Assembly: GCA_034096865.1 (NCBI GenBank)
Contig: JAWQFJ010028957.1
Coordinates: 27,501-44,212 of the forward strand
DNA from: Theodoxus fluviatilis
Lineage: Eukaryota > Mollusca > Gastropoda > Cycloneritida > Neritidae
Length of the DNA: 16,712 bases
Direction: 5' to 3'
Shown here: piece after piece, positions 9,026-16,712 of the stretch
Position numbering within the stretch: the stretch's first letter is position 1
How the letters are laid out: each line of letters begins with the position of its first letter
The notes under the pieces: model-generated
The model's input: only the letters and a program-made list of their open reading frames with translations
Told to the model about the DNA's origin: nothing
Databases searched by the model: none
Position numbers and translations under genes: made by a program

Positions 9026-9628
9026 GAAGCTATCGGGAGCACCTACCACATGTCTCCCATTGGTCGGCTGCGGGGGTTCCGTACTTCCGCTTCTTTTAAT
9101 AATCCACGCTAAATTTAGCCTTTTTGTTTCGCAAGTCAAAATGTGTCACATGTTATAAGTACGGTGAAACATAATTGACGTGGTTGAAAATGTATGTGCA
9201 CCACACTTGTAAGTCTACGTCAAATGTTGATAACAAAATATTGATTGATGCAACTTTCAAACTTTTGGGTGAGTGAGCGTGCGTGCGTATCCGTGCGTGT
9301 GTGTGTGTAGAGAGAGAGAGAGAGAACACAACTACAACTTCATTGTTTTCAATACTACAGCACCTCATTTATACATGACAAAATGGCGCAATCAAGTAGT
9401 TTTCATCACAAGGATAAAAGTACCTATTTTGGATGTAGTTTAGCAATAAAAATATAATCCACGCTGATCACTGTCGATTTAGTGGGAGGAAGTAGCCTCT
9501 CATTCAACGCACCAATCGGAAGAAGTAGGTCAGGTATTCCCCAAATCATGAATATTAATCAGCAAAGATACTGTCACGTGTTTTATCTGACCAATGGGAG
9601 ACATGTGGTAGGTGCTCCCGATAGCTTC
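9026..9628. mobile_element. 603-bp element with perfect 40-bp inverted repeats
   Basis: Bases 9026-9065, beginning gaagctatcgggagcaccta, are repeated in perfect inverted orientation at 9589-9628. The 523-bp interior has no coding sequence. It holds a TG/AG microsatellite (9291-9326) and a short direct repeat, ataatccacgct (about 9098 and 9456). No clear target duplication was found. It may be a MITE or foldback element, or an inversion product. It sits inside a 31-bp tandem array that continues on both sides. Confidence 0.75.
9291..9326. repeat. (TG)n/(AG)n compound microsatellite
   Basis: cgtgcgtgtgtgtgtgtag followed by about eight ag units, inside the inverted-arm element. Confidence 0.85.
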
Positions 9629-9631
9629 ATG

Positions 9632-9711
9632 TGTCACATTACCTCCCCTGCACGTGTATTGCAGTCACATGACCTCCCCTGCTCGTGTACTGCAGTCGCA
9701 TGACCTCCCCC
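9632..9711. repeat. 31-bp tandem repeat, right half (two copies plus partial)
   Basis: Copies at 9632-9662 and 9663-9693 differ from the left-half consensus by a few substitutions (attacc; gctcgtg; tattgc). A partial copy, agtcgcatgacctcccc, follows. A further degenerate scrap (acctcccctgcacg) lies near 9764. Confidence 0.88.
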
Positions 9712-10427
9712 ATTCTGTAAACCAGAGTCAGATAGGTAGGCAAAATCTCTAGTTTACTAGAATGGACCTCCCCTGCACGAGTACACTGACCGCAGACGAA
9801 TGACTAACTACGCTGATGAACGCAACTTCTGTGTTTTAGTTCCTACGGGAGTAGGGTGCGCCTATCACCCAAATGTCTTCCATTTTACCTCCTCCTATCC
9901 TGCGTTATGTGTGTCGTGTGCGTTGAGTAAGCGTTGTGCATGAACAGTCACTACATGGCTCTCTTCTGCTGGTCTGGAAGAGTCACACAGCTGCCCTTCA
10001 AATCACTTGTCAGTTGGATTAGTCACGCCTTCCCTCATTTTTATGACGTCATGTGTGTTGGATGTTCACTTCAGTTCAATCACTTGTTAAATTGACGTTT
10101 GACTGTAGACCGTTCACTTTGCATCTTTACCTTGTCTAAATCTGAATTGTTATCTTTAAGTGATAGACTCTAAATTAAGACACCTGATTTCAATGGTGCA
10201 ACATTCACTCGATAGACTTTGTCATGCTAAACGAGGCAATACTTCAAACAAGTAATTTCAGATAAGTATCGAGGAGTAGTAAGCCCTTTGCGGTCACTAA
10301 GAAACACAAAGAGAGACAGGCTGAGACTGCATTGGCCACTACCATCCAGCCTCTGGGTAAACAAAGTTGTGGAAAACAGCCACGGCTTGACTATACCTGG
10401 GCCCGTCTACCATCATCAAGCCTCGAG
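9712..10427. other. Intron, no feature seen
   Basis: AT-rich intron sequence of the lipase. It includes a CRE palindrome TGACGTCA at 10044-10051. No gene or dispersed repeat was recognised. Confidence 0.5.

Positions 10428-10464
<37 letters not shown>
10428..10464. repeat. Uninterrupted run of 37 C
   Basis: A homopolymer of 37 C on the plus strand (37 G in the lipase transcript), preceded by cctcgag and followed by tctaacc. Its length may be an assembly or sequencing estimate. Confidence 0.9.
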
Positions 10465-10466
<2 letters not shown>

Positions 10467-11510
10467 TAACCTTACCGCCCGCTCTACATCTTCACACAAC
10501 CGAATAATGAACAAGCGATACGTAAAAAAATTGGAGCATGAAAAGCAAACTAACAAAACAAAAGATGAACTTTTTTTAGTAACTCTAATCATCGTGCTTA
10601 GTTAGATCTTATAAATAGCACATGACAAAGTGACTATAACCTTTGCGCATATGACACCAACTTAAAAGAGACAGCAGTAAGAACCGAACGCTGAGTTAAA
10701 TCACATATGGGGTCACACAGATAAGCACAGAACTGCACTAGAGTGCAACATGAGAGGACGGCTGTTGCGTAGGTAATACACGGGTCGACTATGATTGATG
10801 CGTTCTTCTCCTGCCCCCGCAATATGCCTTGAGAACGAAGTAGCACCAGAAACAGATTATAGATCTGCGAAGATGCTCGCGGTTCGAGTTTTTGACGCAG
10901 ATAATCACTGAACAGCATTTATCCATGTGATTGAGACGAAGCAGCTACGTGGGCGTACAAGGTATGTCACAGCATAACACGAAGTCCCCGTAGGACGCTT
11001 GACAAATCCTACACCATACAGTCACCAAGAAAGTGCCAATACTGACATGACGGTGTCTACTGTCCGACAAGCTGGCCAAATGTAGCATTGATGTGTCAAG
11101 ATAAACGGAGTGAAATGAATGAAGTTTGCCTACCAACCTTTTTAGGCGATGTAGGGCTATTATGCACCAAAACTAACACAGCTAATGAGGGGAAGAGTTA
11201 GTCAAGTCTCCATTTCCCTTGTTATTCGCCTTTTACGAATCGCGTAGGGTCACGTGATCGGTTGATTCTTACCCCCCAACTACGGGAACATGTAGAGACT
11301 AAACCACACTGGAGTGTTTCGGATTTCTAGCGCAGATGGTTTTTCCAGATATGTCAAAGTTTCGGGTTTTGACTCGGGCATCATTGAACGGACATACGTC
11401 CCACCATCTGCCACATAGCCAAGCAACGATCAAGAAACTGACGAAATTCACGCCAATTCACAAAGACAGACACAGGGGATAACTCCTCGTCACTGACGTC
11501 ACATACTTAC
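10465..11510. other. Intron, no feature seen
   Basis: Unique-looking intron sequence. A CRE palindrome lies at 11494-11501, ten bases beyond the donor of the Cys-rich exon. Open frames here have no recognisable domains. Confidence 0.5.
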
Positions 11511-11649
11511 GTCCACGTGATAAGTGGCGTAGACGAGATCCGAGTCGGACAGGTGGCTGATGCGTTTGAGGGCAGCGTAGTTGCACAGACAGCAGTTGTC
11601 CTCGATGACCTCCGTGTTGCGCGGGGTCTTTCCGCAGCAGCAGCAGCAA
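11511..11649 (-). CDS. DAGLA: DAGL-alpha-like exon: Cys-rich linker before the hydrolase core
   Basis: The exon is 139 nt. It begins with one base completing a codon from the exon upstream and ends in phase 0. The acceptor is ccttcacag and the donor is GTGGAC|gtaagt. It encodes five consecutive Cys, then GKTPRNTEVIEDNCCLCNYA and a segment ending DLVYATYHVD. The EDNCC.CN motif is typical of the region between the membrane domain and the hydrolase core of DAGL-alpha, where Cys clusters are usual. The first 16 bases are T followed by (TGC)5, so the Cys run is a coding microsatellite. The acceptor lies 78 bp from a large CTA/CTG array in the upstream intron. The preceding exon was not found in the 5 kb to the right. 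Confidence 0.9.
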
Positions 11650-11727
11650 CTGTGAAGGAAGCATCGTGTGTTAAGAGGAGAAACAGGAATCCAGGGTTCT
11701 TCTCACATCGCGTGGCGGCGGCTGACA

Positions 11728-11739
11728 AGTAGTAGCAGC

Positions 11740-11807
<68 letters not shown>

Positions 11808-11838
11808 TAGTAGTAGAAGTAGCAGTAGTAGCAGTAGT

Positions 11839-11909
<71 letters not shown>

Positions 11910-11988
11910 CAGTAGCAGCAGCAGCAGTAGTAGTAGTAGTAGCAGCAGCAGCAGTAGTAGTAGTAGTAGTAGTAGTAGCAGCAGTAGC

Positions 11989-12059
<71 letters not shown>

Positions 12060-12111
12060 CAGTAGCAGTAGTAGTAGTAGTAGTAGTAGTAGCAGTAGCA
12101 GTAGCAGTAGC

Positions 12112-12161
<50 letters not shown>

Positions 12162-12213
12162 CAGTAGCAGTAGTAGTAGTAGTAGTAGTAGTAGCAGTAG
12201 TAGTAGTAGTAGT
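11728..12213. repeat. (TAG/CAG)n trinucleotide array adjoining a LINE 3' end
   Basis: About 160 triplets of agt/agc, mostly tag with clusters of two to five cag, and one agt>agg and one agt>aga early on. In the lipase transcript it is (CUA/CUG)n, ending 78 nt before the acceptor of exon 11511-11649. It starts at the 3' end of a minus-strand LINE, so it may have grown from that element's tail. Confidence 0.95.
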
Positions 12214-12912
12214 GATGATTGTTCGTCCGTCGAGTCGACGAGGACCACTCTAGTCATCCGGGGGGTTGCTGGGACTGGTTCTGTCTGTGTGTGCGCAGAT
12301 GGCTAACGAGGCCGATCCTGGCACGGAAGGTTCGGGAACAGAAGGGACATGGGACAAGTGGGACGCCTCCAGGGGGGTTGACAGCATGGGCCTTGCGGGC
12401 TTGCCTCTTCTTTTCTGCGGCAGTGATCCTATTTGCCTCGCATGTCTTGGCACCTTTGTGGATGGAAGAGCGCCAGGTGGATCGGTCCATTGCAGCCCGT
12501 TCCCACGTGTCTGGATTGATGGCAAAAGCTTTCAGTGAAGCTTTCAGGGTGTCTTTGAAGCGCTTCTTTTGCCCACCATGGGACCGCTGGCCATGCTGGA
12601 GCTCGCCATAGAAGAGTCTCTTTGGCAGTCTCTCGTCTGGCATCCGGACTACGTGCCCTGCCCAGCGAAGCTGTGACTGCATCAAATTTGTACTGATCGT
12701 CAGACCAAAGTTTGTGCAGGCGCTGGAGAACAGATTAACGTTTCGTTGCATGTCGGCTTCTGAGACAGCGTTGAGGGCACAGTCATCGGCAAACAGCAGA
12801 TCCCTGATGATGTCTGTCATAACCTTGTTTTTTGCCTGGAGCCTCCGCAGGTTGAACAGTTTGCCGTCTGTGCGGTACCTCAGGTTGACACCAACGTCCT
12901 CTACCCACACCT
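12214..12912 (-). pseudogene. Internally deleted LINE ORF2: RT fragment fused to C-terminal zinc finger
   Basis: The minus-strand frame ending at 12254 reads YRTDGKLFNLRRLQ, then LLFADDCALNAV (the FADD catalytic motif of reverse transcriptase), then ACTNFGLTIST. It then jumps directly to LMQSQLRWAGHVVRMPDERL, RSHGGQKKRFKDTLKASLKA and a C2H2 finger, CPFCSRTF...LVSHLRTH. Full-length relatives have over 100 residues (rest of the RT and thumb) between GLTIST and MQSQLRWAGHV, so an in-frame deletion is inferred. Endonuclease and RT motifs before FADD are also missing. After the stop, a 40-bp 3' UTR (atgactagagtggtcctcg...) runs into the CTA/CTG tail. Confidence 0.88.
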
Positions 12913-13226
12913 GCCGCTTCGTCGCTTGCCTGTCGCCACAGGACTTGTCGGTGAATGATGGGATGGGATGGATGACAAAAGTGACTTGCGCGATGATTTG
13001 GATTTAAGTGAGAAAGAGTTGCGCAGTTCGTCGACCTCACTCTCTCGCCCGAGACCATCTTGATTCAGTGGCAGGACAGAGTCGAGACGGCTGGAGACAG
13101 AAACGGGTGCAGTGGATGGCCATGATGTCCTATGTGTCTTGTCATGCCCTTAGCGCTCCACAACGCTTTGCTGGGAATCGCCTTCTTGACCGTTGACCAT
13201 CTAGTGGTTCCTCCGCTCAGTCCGCA
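12913..13226 (-). mobile_element. Probable 5' part of the deleted LINE or adjoining repeat
   Basis: The segment between the RT fragment and the second TAG array has no RT or endonuclease motifs. On the minus strand it holds caagatggtctcgggcgaga and a short frame MVSGERVRSTNCATLSHL. The join near 12912 is abrupt. It may be the element's 5' untranslated region brought next to the RT by deletion, or part of another repeat. No TSD was identified. Confidence 0.4.
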
Positions 13227-13304
13227 AGTAGTAGTAGTAGTAGCAGTAGCAGCAGCAGCAGTAGTAGTAGTAGTAGCAGCAGCAGCAGTAGTAGTAGTAG
13301 TAGT

Positions 13305-13336
<32 letters not shown>

Positions 13337-13352
13337 TAGTAGTAGCAGCAGC

Positions 13353-13396
<44 letters not shown>

Positions 13397-13454
13397 CAGC
13401 AGCAGCAGTAGTAGTAGTAGTAGTAGTAGTAGCAGCAGTAGTAGTAGTAGTAGT

Positions 13455-13492
<38 letters not shown>

Positions 13493-13517
13493 TAGTAGCA
13501 GTAGTAGTAGTAGTAGT

Positions 13518-13606
<89 letters not shown>

Positions 13607-13613
13607 CAGCAGC

Positions 13614-13648
<35 letters not shown>

Positions 13649-13673
13649 CAGCAGCAGCAGCAGTAGTAGTAGT

Positions 13674-13708
<35 letters not shown>

Positions 13709-13782
13709 CAGCAGCAGCAGTAGTAGTAGTAGTAGCAGCAGCAGCAGTAGTGGTAGTGGCAGTAATTGTGTAATAATAGTAC

Positions 13783-13848
<66 letters not shown>
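13227..13848. repeat. Second (TAG/CAG)n trinucleotide array
   Basis: About 200 triplets in two blocks (13227-13762 with many cag clusters; 13783-13848 pure tag), separated by ggcagtaattgtgtaataa. It is the same motif and mix as the array at 11728-12213. Confidence 0.95.
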
Positions 13849-14010
13849 AAGAAGAAGAAGAAGAAGAAAAAGAAAAAAAGAAGAAGAGGGGGACGGGGAG
13901 GGGGAGGGGGACGAGGAGGAGGAGGAGGAGGAGGAGGAGGAGGAGGAGGAGGAGGAGGAGGAGGAGGAGGAGGAGGAGGAGGAGGAGGAGGAGGAGGAGG
14001 AGGAGGAAGA
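13849..14010. repeat. Polypurine tract: (GAA)n, G/A-rich link, (GGA)n
   Basis: About 8 gaa units, an a-rich link, then gggga blocks with two single c interruptions (ggacgg, gacgag), then about 30 gga units. The tract is nearly all purine for 160 bp on the plus strand and all pyrimidine on the transcript strand. Confidence 0.93.
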
Positions 14011-14209
14011 CGATGAGAATGGGATGGAGCTTTAAGGAAGAGCATGCCATCATCAAGTCAACATAAACGCAAGACAAATGTGCTAGTGAGGTTCCGTGTA
14101 CTTCCATCCATACAGGGAGACAACTGTGCTCAAATTCAGGAACGATTCGGTACAGTTAATGACAAACATACAGACAGGCAGTAGACACGTAAGAAAGCGG
14201 AGGAATCAG

Positions 14210-14253
14210 AGGAGGCTGGGAGGAGGGGTGGGGTGGGGGAAGGGGGTAGGGAG
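14210..14253 (+). repeat. G-rich block with quadruplex motif
   Basis: Successive runs gggg-t-gggg-t-ggggg-aa-ggggg-ta-ggg satisfy a canonical G-quadruplex pattern on the plus strand. The surrounding 14180-14370 remains purine-rich. Confidence 0.8.
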
Positions 14254-15164
14254 AATCGTTGTGGACTGGATGGGGTGGAGACAGACAGATGAAGAGGTAC
14301 AGGGCAAGCACAAAGGGGTCAGAAGGTCGGGAAGGGTTGGGGTGGGGGACGAGAAGAGGGGTGGGATGGTAAATAGATGAAAGATGCGTGACCAGACTTC
14401 CCAATATGAAGCTCTCGGATACCTTTGGTGATTTTCAGATTTTGGTGTCATCGTAAAGTACACTACGAAACCCTTCAAAACGATTACCCAAATTGTTAAA
14501 TGTACAGTGGTTGCTGAGTCATGAGAATTTGGATATGTATGTGCGAAAACAATATTATCTGGCTGCAACCCTGTGTCGTAAATTCGTCCTAGCGTGTAAT
14601 TCTGTCTGTGTGTGAATGAAACTTGGTGAACATCTACGATGCACCTACCCCTCTGTGTGACTGCATTAGCTTTGGTTCAACGTCTACGACGTGCCAAAGC
14701 AAAAACAATAAATACTTACAAGAACTTCCCTTCCTTTCGCTCTTATCTACAAAATACACCAGTTCCTGGCAGTCCACACACCCCAGTGCTCTCCCCTTTT
14801 GCTTGAGTACACGGTCAGCCTCTCAGCCTCTACTCGCTTGTTGAAACCATGTCGTTAGACAGGCGGAGATGGGCGAGCATGCATTGGGGTTGGACGATGT
14901 GCTAGGCGCAATGCCGTGGTTCTATCCCTGAGACGGGAAGAATCTGGGTTTATTGAAATATGATGCAATGTCAAAAGGTGTTATTGGTTTACCTATCATG
15001 GGAAAATGGTCAGAACTTGAGACCTCGGGCAAAGAGAAAACTGTACTGCATGTTACTTCTTTCTAAACAAATACAACTTGAAATTCCAGGTGGTATGTGG
15101 CTAATAAATCAAAATAGAATGTATTTTACCAAGGTTTGAAAGCCAAAAACACAGCGAAACATGC
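14254..15164. other. Intron or upstream sequence, no feature seen
   Basis: The first 100 bp are G/A-rich, then ordinary sequence. A segment near 14930 (ggttctatccc) weakly resembles a tRNA B box, but no cloverleaf could be made. Confidence 0.45.
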
Positions 15165-15430
15165 CCGCCATTTTGTACCCAAAGTACGGGTGGCAGTCTG
15201 GCAGTGCTATCACCATAGCGTAGCGTCTGTAAGCCCACGTTCACTTCGGCGTGACGTCACGTTCGGTACTTTCCGGCGGCGGCACTACTTCCGGGGACAG
15301 CATTCGATCGGAGAAGACGTGTGCAAATGGCGTTTGTTCACACAAAGCCTCGCAAAGACATCTTACCCAGTGCGAGTGGTTGCCACGCACGCACGTGCGC
15401 ATCACTGGTGACGTACGTGATAATAAAAAC
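15165..15430. promoter_or_regulatory. Promoter-like segment with YY1, CRE and ETS motifs
   Basis: CpG-richer than its surroundings. In order: cgccattttg (YY1-like), TGACGTCA at 15252-15259 (CRE), tactttccggcggcggc and cactacttccgggg (two ETS-type cores), then an ATG in gcaaATGGCG at 15329 that opens a 35-codon frame MAFVHTKPRKDILPSASGC... There is no TATA box. It could be a TATA-less promoter with a first exon on the plus strand, an alternative promoter, or chance. The small frame matches nothing recognised. Confidence 0.3.
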
Positions 15431-16558
15431 TTAATTGAAACTGCGTTTTTGCAAGAGCAACGTACATATTCAGTGCTTTTCTCGGCAATGGAATCCCATA
15501 GTTGACTAACTCCAGCCTTTTAACACTGAAATAAGCCAACATCGCAATCACCGATACTTCTCGTATAGAATTTAGCAATTCAGTTAACCGAAGAAGTGAA
15601 TTCAAATTTGCAGCTTGCGTAGTAGTGTAAATAATCAACTGAATGGATGATCTGGAAAACGGGCACGCATGGTATAATATATATGCAGCTCAAAAATACG
15701 ATTTACCGAGCATGACACACTCATAGCCACATACATTTACTTGCAAATTAATTGAATACGCAGTACTAACCTTCACTGGTAAGGACAACACTTTTGAAAG
15801 CTACTTTAAGTACTTGTCAACTTGGTGATTTGAATCTCACCCGCATGAATTCTCGCTCCCGGTATCTCCAGGGCAGAGTTTGTTCTAATACAAGTAACAG
15901 TGCTATAAACTCTCTGGAGTGGAGAGTGAGCGGGGAGCTATATATGGTGGAACGCGCGTCTTTAGTGCAGAGCGTTATCAAGCCGGGCAAAACGATAGAT
16001 TAAATTAGTTCTGTACTGCTGCTAAAATTGACAACACTAAAACGATTTGTTTACACGTGAATTACCCTAAACTTATTTATTATTCCACCATGAAGTTGTT
16101 TATTGAATTATATATACTTTTTCCTGTTCTCGATCTCAGACGAGTGTCCAGTTTTCTAGTGAATAAGACGTGAAGTGGATACCAATTAAAATTAAACAGA
16201 TTAAACACAGAACAGTCACAACTGCAGAGGCGTACGTATATATATACGTCTTGTCATGACTGTAGGGTCGATCTCTCGCAGACTCCCGCTCATCACACAA
16301 TAATTAATATAATATAACCCCACCGAAATCATTCGTGTAGCTTAGCCTTATGTATGCAATAATGCATATCCGTTGCTTTACTCTTTAACCCTGTAGCTAT
16401 ATCCATAGTCTAAGTCCGCGTTGTGAACAGCTGAAGGAATGAAAGAACGCCGAAAACGCTCTGTTCGGCACGGAGGCATGATAAATCTTCCAGTCCGTGT
16501 GATGCGGAGCTCCTAATTGCGATCTATCATAATAAAAACTCACCTGCTGTTCCGTGTA
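15431..16558. other. No feature seen
   Basis: AT-rich, unique-looking sequence. It includes a 16-bp palindrome acgtatatatatacgt near 16234-16249. No exon of the lipase could be found here. Confidence 0.45.
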
Positions 16559-16712
16559 CAGGGTTCGTACAGGTTTTTAGATACAAATTTCCATGACTTT
16601 TCCATGACTTTCCATGACCTTCAACAACATTTTCCATGACCTAGCGTACTGTGTTACATGACAATTTTAAAGAGAAAAGTGTATGGCGCACGACCAAATC
16701 ACGCACAATACA
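16559..16712 (+). mobile_element. Start of a dispersed repeat, possibly a hAT-like terminus, cut by the window edge
   Basis: It begins CAGGGTTCGTACAGGTTTTT and continues with four to five near-copies of ttccatgact/ttccatgacc (16590-16640). A CAGGG start followed by short sub-terminal direct repeats is common in hAT-type non-autonomous elements. The other end is outside the window, so neither inverted repeat nor target duplication can be checked. Confidence 0.4.

Noticed and set aside
11668..12306. Poly-Ser, poly-Leu and poly-Val/Ala frames across the TAG/CAG arrays (also 13132-14107)
   Set aside because: They are trivial translations of trinucleotide repeats on both strands.
14870..14960. 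tRNA or tRNA-derived SINE suggested by ggttctatccc
   Set aside because: The B box has mismatches, no A box is at a proper distance, and no acceptor stem or cloverleaf forms.
16233..16250. acgtatatatatacgt palindrome
   Set aside because: A 16-bp alternating TA palindrome is expected from low complexity and has no supporting context.
16535..16712. Possible preceding lipase exon ending at a cag|gtgagt donor near 16543 (minus strand)
   Set aside because: The phase could fit, but upstream sequence is a dispersed repeat with no DAGL residues and no acceptor. Treated as chance.

Overview
The window is animal nuclear DNA, most likely from a lophotrochozoan and probably a mollusc. This is inferred from an intron-rich conserved gene, LINE relics with a C-terminal C2H2 finger of a type common in molluscs and annelids, and very dense micro- and minisatellites. 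No bacterial genes, rRNA, tRNA or CRISPR array could be supported.

The one host gene is on the minus strand: a diacylglycerol lipase of the DAGL-alpha type. Six consecutive internal exons were found, with agreeing phases and GT-AG junctions. In transcript order they are 11649-11511, 8715-8632, 4215-4138, 3098-3018, 2436-2294 and 99-31. They encode about 197 contiguous residues of the alpha/beta-hydrolase domain, including the GHSLG serine and the GKD aspartate. The N-terminal membrane exons lie beyond the right edge. The histidine and C-terminal exons lie beyond the left edge.

The rest is intron filled with repeats. From left to right: a 47-copy 21-bp minisatellite (879-1865); a C-rich block (2649-2702); a 173-bp MITE with a 9-bp target duplication (2783-2955); a 47-bp minisatellite (4208-5287) grown from an intron/exon junction of the lipase; a LINE ORF2 relic (5698-6687); a solo LTR (6758-7223); a degraded LINE-like element (7224-8399); a 31-bp tandem repeat split by a 603-bp element with perfect 40-bp inverted arms (8960-9711); a run of 37 C (10428-10464); a deleted LINE on the minus strand between two large TAG/CAG arrays (11728-13848); a polypurine block; a G-rich block; a promoter-like segment (15165-15430); and the start of another dispersed repeat at the right edge.

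The most unusual feature is the 47-bp minisatellite. Each unit copies the 3' splice site of the lipase exon at 4138-4215, giving about 22 decoy acceptors beside the true one. The unit has no stop codon in any sense frame. A smaller duplication of a splice donor lies at the left edge of the same gene.
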